64,000 nt of DNA, taken from Burkholderia oklahomensis C6786. Lineage in GTDB: Bacteria > Pseudomonadota > Gammaproteobacteria > Burkholderiales > Burkholderiaceae. Positions 27,273 through 36,097 of the stretch are shown here, piece by piece. A model generated the notes under the pieces. It saw only the letters and a list, made by a program, of their open reading frames with translations, searched no databases and had not been told where the DNA came from. The position numbers and the translations under genes were made by a program. The DNA lies in the NCBI RefSeq assembly GCF_000959365.1, contig NZ_CP009556.1, positions 744,001-808,000 on the forward strand. The letters run 5' to 3'. Numbering within the stretch: position 1 is the stretch's first letter; the number at the start of each line of letters is the position of its first letter.

Positions 27273-30200
27273 ATGAGCCACGCTGTCGCACGCATCGTTC
27301 GCCCGCTGCCGTCGCGGGAAATCTGGACGTTCGCCGGCCTCGTCGTGCTGGCGTTCTTCATCTGGCTCGCCGGGCCGCTGCTCGCGTTCGCCGACGTCCG
27401 GCCGTTCGAGAGCGGCTGGGTGCGCGGGCTCGCGATCGTCGCGCTGTTCGTCGCGTGGGGCGCGCGGATCGCGTGGCGCAACTGGCGCGCGGGCCAGTTG
27501 AACGCGCAACTGCTGAACCAGCTGCGCGAAGCGACGCCGCGGGCCGCCGCGACGGGCGACCCGGCGCAGGCGCAGCTCGACGAGCTGCGCAGCCGCTTCG
27601 ACGAAGCCGCGACGCTCCTGAAGAAAGTCCGCTTCGACACCGCCGACGCCGTGCGCAAAGGCTTGCCGCAGTGGCTCGAGCGGATGTCGCGCCAATATCT
27701 GTATCAGCTGCCGTGGTACGTGTTCATCGGCGCGCCCGGCTCGGGCAAGACGACGGCGCTCGTCAACTCGGGGTTGAGCTTCCCGCTCGCCGAGCAGTTC
27801 GGGCGCGCGGCGATTCGCGGCGTCGGCGGCACGCGGCATTGCGACTGGTGGTTCACGAACGACGCGGTGTTGATCGACACCGCGGGCCGCTATACGACGC
27901 ACGAGAGCAACCGCGCGCTCGACGAGGCCGAATGGAAAGGCTTCGTCGATCTGCTGAAGAAGTACCGCGCGCGCCAGCCGCTGAACGGCGCGATGCTGAC
28001 GATCAGCGTGGCCGATCTGCTCGGCGCGTCGGAGGCGGAGCGCACGCAGCACGCGATGGTGCTGCGCAAGCGCCTGCTCGAATTGCGCGCGCAGCTCGGC
28101 ATTCGCTTTCCGGTGTACCTGCTCGTGACGAAGGCGGATCTGCTCGCCGGCTTCGCCGAATATTTCAGCGGCTTCGGCCGCGCCGAATGCGCGCAGGTGT
28201 GGGGCTTCACGTTCCCGCTCGCCGAGAGCGAAGCGCCCGGCTTCGATCTGCGCGCGGCGTTCGATCGCGAATACCGGTTGCTGCACAAGCGCCTGAACGA
28301 CGGGCTGCCCGAGCTGCTCGCGTCGCAGACCGACGCGCACCAGCGCGAGATGACCTACCTGCTGCCGCAGCAGGTCGCCGATCTGCAGGACATGCTCGGC
28401 CAGTTCGTCGCCGAAGTGTTCTCGGTGTCGAGCTTCGAGCCGATGCCGATGCTGCGCGGCGTCTATCTGACGAGCGGCACGCAGGAGGGCACCGCGTTCG
28501 ATCGCGTGATGAGCGGGATCAAGCGCTTCCTGAAGATCGAAGGCGTGCCGCCCGTCGCGCAGGCGGGCTCGACCGGGCGCAGCTTCTTCCTGAAATCGCT
28601 GTTGCAGGACCACATCTTCCGCGAGGCGGCGCTCGCCGGCAGCAACCTGCGCTGGCATCAGCGGCAGCGCGTGCTGCAGATCGTCGGCTACGCGGCGCTC
28701 GTGCTGCTGTGCGTCGCGGTGCTGTTCGCGTGGCTGCGCAGCTACTCGCGCAATCGCGACTACCTCGATCAGGTCGCCGCGCGCGTGCCCGCGGTCGATG
28801 CGCAGATCAGTCGCGCGAAATTCACGGGCGCGGCCGACATCGTCCAGCTGCTGCCCGTCCTCGACGAGCTGAGCGGCCTGCCGGACGCGGGCGGCGTCGA
28901 CTTGCGGCATCCGCCGCTCGCGTATCGCTGGGGCTTGTTCCAGGGCGAGAAGATCGAGGAGGCGGGCGACGTCGTCTATCGGCGCGCGCTCGACGACGTG
29001 CTGCTGCCGATCGCCGCGAGCCGGATGGAAGCGGCGCTGCGCGAGGCGCAGCCGGACGAAGCCGAATACGCGTACGCGGCGCTGAAGGCGTATCTGATGC
29101 TGTACGACAGCGCGCATTACGATCCCGCGTTCGTGCAGGCCGTCGTCGATCTCGAAATGGAGCGCGCGCTGCCCGCCGATTTCTCGCCCGCGCAGCGCAG
29201 CGCGCTGCGCTCGCATCTCGGCGCGCTGTTCGGCAATCGCGTCGCGGTGTCGCCGTTTCCGATGAACGAGCGGCTCGTCGCCGACGTCCGCGAGCGCCTG
29301 CGGCAGGTGCCGTTCTCGCAGCGCCTGTACCGGCAGCTCGCGCGCACGCTGCGCCCGAGCACGACGTCGTACGACTTCAGCGTCGCGCGCACGGTCGGGC
29401 CGGACGCGTCGCTCGTCTACCGGCGGCAGAGCGGCAAGAGCCTCGCCGACGGCGTGCCGGGGCTCTACACGCGCAGCGGCTATCGGAACGTGTTCGCGCC
29501 GCGGCTGCCCGGCGCGATCGACTCGTACGGGCGCGAGGAGGTATGGGTGCTGAATCTCGGCGCGTCCGAGATTCCGAACCCGAACGACGCGGCCGCGTGG
29601 GCGCGCGACATCCGGCAGCTCTATCTGAACGACTACATCAAGACCTGGGACGACTATCTGGCCGACATCCGGTTGCAGCGCACGTCGACGCTCACGCAGA
29701 GCATCCAGGTCGCGCGGACGCTGTCGTCGGCGGATTCGCCGCTCACGCGGCTGATGGTCGCGCTCGCGCGCGACACGCCGCTCGGCGATGCGCCGGGCGG
29801 CGCGCGCAACCTCGCGTCGCGCGCGCAGGACAAGGTCGACGAGGCGCGCAGCTCGCTCGCGCAGATCTTCGCGGGCCAGCCGGGCGGCGACGCGGGCGCC
29901 GCGGCCGCGGCGCCCGCGAGCCCCGAGCAGATCGTCGACAGCCACTTCGCGGGCCTGCGCGCGTTCGCGCCGGGCAGCGGCGATCAGGCGGCGTCGTTCG
30001 ACGCGGTGCTGAAGGCGATCGACGCGCTGTACACGTACCTGACCGCGACCGACGACGCATTGCGCAGCGGCGCGACGCCGCCGCCGTCCGACGCGCCCGC
30101 GCGGCTGCGCGCGCAGGCGGGCCGGCTGCCGACGCCGTTCCGCGAGGTGCTCGACGACTTGTCGAACGTCGCGAACGGCAGCGTCGCGAGCGTCGAGCAG

Positions 30201-30902
30201 CGCAACGTCGCGCAGCGCGCGGGCGCGAACGTCGGCGATTTCTGCCGGCAGGCGATCGCCGGGCGCTATCCGTTCGCGCGCGGCTCGTCGCGCGACGTCG
30301 CGCCGTCCGACTTCGCGCAATTGTTCGCGGCGGGCGGCCTGATGGAGGACTTCTTCCAGAAGAACCTGCAATCGCTCGTCGACACGACTGCGCATCCGTG
30401 GCGCTTCAACAACCGCAACGCCGACGCGGACCCGTCGGCGGCCGCGATGCTCGGTGCGTTCGAGAAGGCTTCGGTGATCCGTGACGTCTACTTCGGAGGC
30501 GGCGCGCGGACCGCACAGATCAAGGTCGAGATCGTGCCGCTCGAAATGGACCCGTCGATCTCGGAGATGGTGCTCGACATCGACGGCCAGATCGTCCGCT
30601 ACGCGCACGGCCCGCAGGTGCCGACCGCGGTGCAGTGGCCCGGCACGCGCGGCAGCAATCAGGTGCGGCTGCAAGTGACCGGGCAGGCGGGCGCGACGGG
30701 CGGCTTCATGACGGAAGGGCCCTGGGCGCTGCATCGCCTGTTCGATCGCGCGGGCGTGTCGGGCGGACGCGGGCCCGAGCAGATGGTCGCGAGATTCTCG
30801 GTCGACGGCAAGCCGATCGTGCTGCAGGTGACGGCGAGCAGCGTCCGCAATCCATTCCGGTTGCCGCAGATGGAGTCCTTTACATGTCCTCCGAAGCAAT
30901 GA
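27273..30902 (+). CDS. tssM: T6SS inner-membrane protein TssM
   Basis: This 1209-residue IcmF-family protein spans the envelope. Two N-terminal membrane segments (WTFAGLVVLAFFIWLAGPLL and RGLAIVALFVAWG) are followed by a cytoplasmic NTPase-like domain with intact Walker A GAPGSGKT near residue 153. A third membrane helix lies near 470-490. The long periplasmic part ends with the TssJ-contacting beta region. The start at 27273 lies 18 bp after GAAGGAG. It is the structural core of the TssJLM complex. Confidence 0.95.
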   Translation: MSHAVARIVRPLPSREIWTFAGLVVLAFFIWLAGPLLAFADVRPFESGWVRGLAIVALFVAWGARIAWRNWRAGQLNAQLLNQLREATPRAAATGDPAQAQLDELRSRFDEAATLLKKVRFDTADAVRKGLPQWLERMSRQYLYQLPWYVFIGAPGSGKTTALVNSGLSFPLAEQFGRAAIRGVGGTRHCDWWFTNDAVLIDTAGRYTTHESNRALDEAEWKGFVDLLKKYRARQPLNGAMLTISVADLLGASEAERTQHAMVLRKRLLELRAQLGIRFPVYLLVTKADLLAGFAEYFSGFGRAECAQVWGFTFPLAESEAPGFDLRAAFDREYRLLHKRLNDGLPELLASQTDAHQREMTYLLPQQVADLQDMLGQFVAEVFSVSSFEPMPMLRGVYLTSGTQEGTAFDRVMSGIKRFLKIEGVPPVAQAGSTGRSFFLKSLLQDHIFREAALAGSNLRWHQRQRVLQIVGYAALVLLCVAVLFAWLRSYSRNRDYLDQVAARVPAVDAQISRAKFTGAADIVQLLPVLDELSGLPDAGGVDLRHPPLAYRWGLFQGEKIEEAGDVVYRRALDDVLLPIAASRMEAALREAQPDEAEYAYAALKAYLMLYDSAHYDPAFVQAVVDLEMERALPADFSPAQRSALRSHLGALFGNRVAVSPFPMNERLVADVRERLRQVPFSQRLYRQLARTLRPSTTSYDFSVARTVGPDASLVYRRQSGKSLADGVPGLYTRSGYRNVFAPRLPGAIDSYGREEVWVLNLGASEIPNPNDAAAWARDIRQLYLNDYIKTWDDYLADIRLQRTSTLTQSIQVARTLSSADSPLTRLMVALARDTPLGDAPGGARNLASRAQDKVDEARSSLAQIFAGQPGGDAGAAAAAPASPEQIVDSHFAGLRAFAPGSGDQAASFDAVLKAIDALYTYLTATDDALRSGATPPPSDAPARLRAQAGRLPTPFREVLDDLSNVANGSVASVEQRNVAQRAGANVGDFCRQAIAGRYPFARGSSRDVAPSDFAQLFAAGGLMEDFFQKNLQSLVDTTAHPWRFNNRNADADPSAAAMLGAFEKASVIRDVYFGGGARTAQIKVEIVPLEMDPSISEMVLDIDGQIVRYAHGPQVPTAVQWPGTRGSNQVRLQVTGQAGATGGFMTEGPWALHRLFDRAGVSGGRGPEQMVARFSVDGKPIVLQVTASSVRNPFRLPQMESFTCPPKQ

Positions 30903-31696
30903 GCACGACGCCGACGACGCTCGCGTACGACGGCGAGCCGCCCGCCTGGTACGGGAAGATCCCGGGCGCGGGCGACTTCGTCAACCATCGGCTGTCGCAC
31001 GAGCTCGCCGGCTGGTGGGAACGCTGGCTCCAGCAGGGAATGACGGCGATGCGGCAGCGCGGCGCCGACGAGATCGAGCGCTACTACACGGTCGCGCCGG
31101 TCTGGAACTTCCTGATTCCGGCGGGCGCGGGCGCGCAGTGCGTGCAGCCCGGCTGCCTCGCGCCGAGCTGCGATCGCGTCGGCCGCTACTACCCGGTGAT
31201 CGTCACGCTGCCGATGCGCACCGCCGATTACTGGAGCGGGCTGCCGGACGTCGCCGACGCGTTCTACTGGCAGGTCGGCAGCGCGCTCCTCGATGCGATC
31301 CGGCACGCGCGCGCGCCGGTGCAGCTCGAGCAGACGCTCGCGAAGGTGCGGCTCATGCCGGGCGCCGCGCAATCGACGGTGTACGGGGGCGCGGGCGGCG
31401 GGCGTCGCGAAAGCGGCCGGAGTGGCTGGAGCGGCGAAAGCGGCGAAAGCGGTGAAAGCGATGAAGCAGGCGAAAGCGGCAACGCGGCGAACGATTCGCT
31501 CGCGCAGCCGCTGCCGGCCCCGCCCGCGACGCCCGCGTGGCCCGGACTTTCCCAGTACTTCGATCCGCACGGCGCGACGAGCTTCTGGTGGACCAATCGC
31601 GCCGACGGATCGCCGCTGCGCACGCACGCGCATACCGGCGCGCCGGACAGCCGGTTGTTCGTGCGGCTGTTCGGCGGCGTCCAGTCCGGCGCATAG
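30884..31696 (+). CDS. tagF: T6SS-associated protein TagF
   Basis: This protein of about 270 residues has the TagF pattern near its start, PPAWYGKIPGAGDFVNHRLS, then RYYPVIVTLPM. TagF proteins usually repress T6SS assembly after translation. The ATG at 30884 has GGAG at suitable spacing; the ATG at 30899, overlapping the tssM stop, is the alternative. Residues about 168-200 form a low-complexity Ser/Gly/Glu tract encoded by near-exact 9-bp repeats of AGCGGCGAA (31411-31490), likely variable in length. No PppA phosphatase domain is attached. Confidence 0.9.
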   Translation: MSSEAMSTTPTTLAYDGEPPAWYGKIPGAGDFVNHRLSHELAGWWERWLQQGMTAMRQRGADEIERYYTVAPVWNFLIPAGAGAQCVQPGCLAPSCDRVGRYYPVIVTLPMRTADYWSGLPDVADAFYWQVGSALLDAIRHARAPVQLEQTLAKVRLMPGAAQSTVYGGAGGGRRESGRSGWSGESGESGESDEAGESGNAANDSLAQPLPAPPATPAWPGLSQYFDPHGATSFWWTNRADGSPLRTHAHTGAPDSRLFVRLFGGVQSGA

Positions 31697-31831
31697 CGAA
31701 GGCGCGTAACGACGGCGTGTAACGACGGCGCGCGGAGCGAAGCGGCGCGCGTGCCGCGCGCCATGACGCGACGGACCGGCTCGCGACATCGACGCGATCC
31801 GGCCGCGGTTCGCGGGATCAAGAGGTGGCAC

Positions 31832-34390
31832 ATGACGGACCCATATTCGAGAGACAACGAGCAAGAGACCGTGACCCGGAGCGCAGCCGCCGAATTTGCG
31901 GTGCGGCCGCTGCCGCTCGGCCATCGTCTCGGCGAATTGCAACTGGACGATGTGCTCGGCGTCGGCGGCTTCGGGATCGTCTATCGCGCGTTCGACCGCA
32001 CGCTGCGGCGCGCGGTCGCGATCAAGGAGTACATGCCGTCGATGCTCGCGACGCGCGGCGGCGACTACACGGTGTCGCTGCGCTCGGAGCGCTTCGCGCA
32101 GGCGTTCGACGCGGGCCGCGGCGCGTTCCTCAACGAGGCGCGGCTGCTCGCGCAGTTCGATCATTCGGGGCTCGTCAAGGTTTTGCATTTCTGGGAGAGC
32201 CACGGCACCGCGTACATGGTGATGCCGTTCTACGAAGGGCGCACGCTGAAGCAGCTGCTCGACGGCGGCCTGCAGATGGGCGAGACGCAGTTGCGCAACA
32301 TCGTCGCCGCGCTGCTCGGCGCGCTCGACACGCTGCATCGCGCGCAGTGCTTCCACCGCGACATCGCGCTCGACAACATCCTGATCCGGCCCGACGGCAA
32401 TCCGATCCTGCTCGACTTCGGCGCGGCGCGCAAACGGATCGGCGATCTCGTCGACGACAGCGCGATGATGATCAAGCCGGGCTACGCGCCGATCGAGCAA
32501 TACACCGACGATCCGGCGTTCAGCCAGGGGCCGTGGACCGACCTGTACGCGCTCGGGGCGGTGATGCATGCGATGGTCGCGGGCGAGCTGCCGCCCGCGG
32601 CGGTCGTGCGCAGCATCAAGGACACCTATCGGCCGCTCGCGACGCGCGAGTTGGCGGCGCGCGAGCTGTACAGCCCCGCGTTTCTCGCGGCGATCGATCA
32701 TGCGTTGCAGCTTCGGATCGCCGATCGGCCGGAGTCGGTCGCGGAATTCGCGGCGGAGCTCGGGCTGCGCGAATTCGATCGGCCGCCTTATGTCGCGCCG
32801 ATGGCGATGCCGCCGGCGCAGACGCAGCCGCGTCAGCCGGCGGGCGATCGCGACGCGACGGCCGCGCCGCCGCACGGCGTCGAGCAAGCGGCGCAGTCGC
32901 GGCCGCGTCAGCAAGAAGGTGATCGGGGCGCGGCGGCGGCAGGGTCCGATGCCGCACAAGCTGCGCAGCCGCAGCAGCATGGGCAGAGAGATAGAGACGC
33001 GGCGGCGCAAGCCGGCGTCGAGCAGACGACGCAATCGCAATCACGTCAGCAGGCCGGCGATCGTGACGCGACGTCCGCGCAATCCGGCATAGCGCACGCG
33101 CAATCGAATCGGCAAGCGGGCGACCGGGACGCGATATCCGCGCGATCCGACGCCGAGCGAGCGGCGCAATCGCCGCCGCATCGGCCGGCGAGCGACGGAG
33201 ACGCAGCGCCTGCACAGCCCGGCGTCGAACGAACGTCTCGACAACCACAGCGCGAACAGGCGAGCGACCGGGACGTGTTCCCGGCCCGGAAGACCGGCGC
33301 CGGCGGGCAGTCGTCGCCGCGGAAGCCCGCGTTTTCGCCGCGAGACGGCATGCCGGCGCCCGAATCGGCCGGCCCGCATGCGCGGCACGGGCAAGCGGGA
33401 GCGCCGGAGCCCGACGCGCCGCCTGTCTCCGATTCGCCGCGCGCGCGCGATGCCGTCGGGACTGCCGCGGTCGCGGGGGGCGGCGCTTCGTCGGCGTCGG
33501 CGGCAGCGGCTTCGAGTTCGGCCGGGGCTTCGACCGCAAACGCTTCGACCACAAACGCTTCGACCGCCGCGACCGCCTCCGCCGCGCCGCGCCCAGACGC
33601 GCGCGCCGCGCCGCTCGGCGATATGCGCCGGCGGCTGCGCGATCGGCGGACGATCGCCTACGCGGGCGGCGCGCTTGCCGTGCTGATCGCGATCGGCATC
33701 GGCGCCGCGTATCTCGTGAAGCCGGCACGCGACGTCGAGACGGCGACGAACGCGAGCGTGCCGCCATCGCCGGCCGCGACGCCCGCGCCTGGCGGCAGCG
33801 CGCCAGCACTCGCGCAGCGCGAGCCGCAGCCCGCGCTGGCGCCGCCTCCGGCCGCCGCGCCGGCGCCCGCGTCCGCCGACACGGCCGTGCACGAGCCCGC
33901 TCCGACGGTCGCGACGACCGTCGGCGGCGAGTCCGCGCCGCAGGCGACACCGCAAAGCGCGCAGCCGGCCGCGCCGCAGATTGCGAACAACACGGGCGCC
34001 GCGCCCTCCCGAAACGCGCCGGCCACGAACATCGCGCCGAAGGGAAGCCTCGATTCGACGGAGACGGTCGTCGCGAACCCGTCGGCGAGCGGCGTCGCGC
34101 AGCCCGCGTCGACGTCCGTCGCCGCAGAGGCCGCCGCCGCCGCCGCCGCGGCCGACCAGCGTCCGCCGGATACGTCGGAGACGATTCCCGTGCGTTTCCA
34201 CGTGCGCCCGTGGGGCGACATCTACGTGAGCGGCGTGAGGCGCGGCGCGAGTCCGCCGCTGCGGTCGCTGTCGCTCGCGCCGGGCGTTTATCAGATCGAG
34301 ATCCGCAACGGCGCGCTGCCGCCGCTGCGGCGCACGGTGAAGATCGATCCGGGCAGCAAGCCGGTCAACATCGACTATGCGTTCGAGTGA
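31832..34390 (+). CDS. T6SS Ser/Thr protein kinase with PEGA-like C-terminal domain (PpkA-type)
   Basis: This is an 852-residue transmembrane kinase. The catalytic domain (about 35-325) has the Gly loop GVGGFGIVY, Lys in AIKEY, HRD with Asp177 (HRDIALDNILI) and the metal-binding DFG at Asp195, so it should be active. Residues about 330-480 form a degenerate repeat of some 25 residues built on Q-x-x-x-R-Q-x-A-G-D-R-D-A. One membrane helix lies near 607-629. The extracytoplasmic end (about 785-852) resembles a PEGA domain. It probably phosphorylates the FHA protein to start T6SS assembly. No phosphatase partner is encoded nearby. Confidence 0.9.
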   Translation: MTDPYSRDNEQETVTRSAAAEFAVRPLPLGHRLGELQLDDVLGVGGFGIVYRAFDRTLRRAVAIKEYMPSMLATRGGDYTVSLRSERFAQAFDAGRGAFLNEARLLAQFDHSGLVKVLHFWESHGTAYMVMPFYEGRTLKQLLDGGLQMGETQLRNIVAALLGALDTLHRAQCFHRDIALDNILIRPDGNPILLDFGAARKRIGDLVDDSAMMIKPGYAPIEQYTDDPAFSQGPWTDLYALGAVMHAMVAGELPPAAVVRSIKDTYRPLATRELAARELYSPAFLAAIDHALQLRIADRPESVAEFAAELGLREFDRPPYVAPMAMPPAQTQPRQPAGDRDATAAPPHGVEQAAQSRPRQQEGDRGAAAAGSDAAQAAQPQQHGQRDRDAAAQAGVEQTTQSQSRQQAGDRDATSAQSGIAHAQSNRQAGDRDAISARSDAERAAQSPPHRPASDGDAAPAQPGVERTSRQPQREQASDRDVFPARKTGAGGQSSPRKPAFSPRDGMPAPESAGPHARHGQAGAPEPDAPPVSDSPRARDAVGTAAVAGGGASSASAAAASSSAGASTANASTTNASTAATASAAPRPDARAAPLGDMRRRLRDRRTIAYAGGALAVLIAIGIGAAYLVKPARDVETATNASVPPSPAATPAPGGSAPALAQREPQPALAPPPAAAPAPASADTAVHEPAPTVATTVGGESAPQATPQSAQPAAPQIANNTGAAPSRNAPATNIAPKGSLDSTETVVANPSASGVAQPASTSVAAEAAAAAAAADQRPPDTSETIPVRFHVRPWGDIYVSGVRRGASPPLRSLSLAPGVYQIEIRNGALPPLRRTVKIDPGSKPVNIDYAFE

Positions 34391-34442
34391 CGTCGACGTG
34401 CCGGCGCGCGCCGCCGGCTCCGGTCCATCCACGGGAAGGCCC

Positions 34443-35459
34443 ATGCAGAGTTCAGACCTGATCGAATCGTTGCTCGCCGGCGTCGCGCCCGACGCGCCGT
34501 GCGGCGCGAATCTCGAATACGAGCAGGATTTCCTGCGGCTGCTGGAGAGCGCGACGCCGCATCCCGAGCAGCAGTACGGCGATACCGTGATTCCGGCCGA
34601 GGCGCCGGACTGGGGCGCGGTCGAGCGTCTCGCGCTCGAGCTGTCGGCGCGCACGAAGGACCTGCGCGTCGCCGCGTATCTGGCGCGCAGCTGGACCGAG
34701 CTGCGCGGCATTCCCGGCTATGCGGACGGGCTGAAGGTCGTCGCGGGGATGCTCGACCGATGGTGGGACGACGTGCATCCGCGCCTCGACGCCGACGGCG
34801 ACCACGATCCGACGCTGCGGATGAATGCGCTGGCCGAAGTCGCGGGCGCGCACGACTGCGCGCGCGCCGCGCGCCGGCAGGCGCTGTTCGACGGCGGGCC
34901 CAGCGTGCGCGACGCCGAGCGCGTGTTCGACGGCCGCGACGCGGGCGCGGAGCCGTATCCGGGCGGCCGCGAGCGGTTGATCGCCGATCTGACGCGCGCG
35001 CGCGACGGCGGGCAGCCGACTGTGCAGGCGGCGTTCGCCGCACTCGACGCGCTCGATGCGATCCGTGCGCATGTCGCGTCGAAGCTCGGCGGCGAATGGG
35101 CGCCGGACACGAGCGACTTCGAGAAGGCGCTGCGCCGGATCGTGCGCGACGGGCTTCCGCCGCCCGCCGCGCCGCAAGCGGAGGACGCGTCGGGCGCAGC
35201 GGCCGCGACCGACGCGGCCGACGCCGCGACGAACGGCCGCGCATGGCGCGATGCGGAGGTGACGAGCCGCGACGACGTGCAGCTCGGCCTCGACAAGATG
35301 TGCCGCTACTTCGAGCTGCACGAGCCGAGCCACCCGGCGCCGATTCTGCTGCGGCGCGCGCAGCGGCTGCTGTCGCTCGACTTCTACGAAATCATCCGGG
35401 ATCTCGCTCCGGAGAGCCTGCCGAAGCTCGACATGCTGAGCGGCCAGCGGAGCGAATGA
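34443..35459 (+). CDS. tssA: T6SS protein TssA
   Basis: This 338-residue TssA has an N-terminal ImpA-type domain: APCGANLEYEQDFLRLLESA, then RTKDLRVAAYLARSWTELRGI and WWDDVHPRLDADGDHDPT. The C-terminus (FELHEPSHPAPILLRRAQRL) is that of the short TssA class. The ATG at 34443 has GGAAGG ahead; an earlier in-frame codon at 34377 overlaps the kinase stop region and lacks support. TssA coordinates sheath and tube growth. Confidence 0.92.
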   Translation: MQSSDLIESLLAGVAPDAPCGANLEYEQDFLRLLESATPHPEQQYGDTVIPAEAPDWGAVERLALELSARTKDLRVAAYLARSWTELRGIPGYADGLKVVAGMLDRWWDDVHPRLDADGDHDPTLRMNALAEVAGAHDCARAARRQALFDGGPSVRDAERVFDGRDAGAEPYPGGRERLIADLTRARDGGQPTVQAAFAALDALDAIRAHVASKLGGEWAPDTSDFEKALRRIVRDGLPPPAAPQAEDASGAAAATDAADAATNGRAWRDAEVTSRDDVQLGLDKMCRYFELHEPSHPAPILLRRAQRLLSLDFYEIIRDLAPESLPKLDMLSGQRSE

Positions 35460-35521
35460 TGCGAGCGCCGCCGCGAAGGCGGCGGACCTGATCGACGCAA
35501 CCTGATGCAGAGGAGCAAACG

Positions 35522-36097
35522 ATGACGAACAAGTACAAGGCTTCGGCCAGTGGGCAGAAATTCATCGCGCGCAACCGCGCGCCGCGTGTGCAGATCGAGT
35601 ACGACGTCGAGACCTACGGCGCCGAGCGCAAGGTCCAGCTGCCGTTCGTGATGGGCGTGATCGCCGATCTCGCGGGCAAGCGGGCCGAGCCGCTGCCGGA
35701 CTTGCCGGAGCGCAAGTTCATGGAGATCGACGTCGACAACTTCGACGAGCGGATGAAATCGGTCGCGCCGCGCGTCGCGTTCCACGTGCCGAACACGCTG
35801 TCGGGAGACGGGATGCTCAACGTCGACATGACGTTCGAGAGCATCGACGACTTCTCGCCCGCCGCGATCGCGCGCAACGTCGATGCGCTGCGGCGCCTCC
35901 TCGAAGCGCGCACCGAGCTGTCGAACCTGCTGTCGTACATGGACGGCAAGCACGGCGCCGAGCAGCTGATCGAAAACGCGATCAACGATCCGGAATTGCT
36001 GAAGTCGCTCGTGCGTCAGCCGCTCGCCGCGCCTGCCGGCGACGGCGCGCAGGCGGCGCCGGACGTTGCGCACGATTCGGAGATTCGCCATGAATGA
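35522..36097 (+). CDS. tssB: T6SS sheath small subunit TssB
   Basis: This 191-residue VipA/TssB protein contains RAPRVQIEYDVETYGAERKV, LPFVMGVIADL and the conserved DVDNFDERM. The C-terminal helix region matches partners of TssC. An AGAGGAG site precedes the ATG. It overlaps tssC by 8 bp. Together TssB and TssC form the contractile sheath. Confidence 0.96.
   Translation: MTNKYKASASGQKFIARNRAPRVQIEYDVETYGAERKVQLPFVMGVIADLAGKRAEPLPDLPERKFMEIDVDNFDERMKSVAPRVAFHVPNTLSGDGMLNVDMTFESIDDFSPAAIARNVDALRRLLEARTELSNLLSYMDGKHGAEQLIENAINDPELLKSLVRQPLAAPAGDGAQAAPDVAHDSEIRHE

Noticed and set aside
27009..30899. 1296-codon open frame antisense to tssM
   Set aside because: It mirrors the tssM reading frame in GC-rich DNA, is dominated by Arg/Ala/His without motifs, and lies over a complete conserved gene.
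24513..30902. Single very long plus-strand open frame that could be read as a giant protein
   Set aside because: Only its last 1209 codons (tssM) are meaningful; the earlier part is out of frame with tssK and tssL.
30659..33040. 793-codon minus-strand frame opposite tagF and the kinase
   Set aside because: Arg-rich composition with no domain; opposite well-supported genes.
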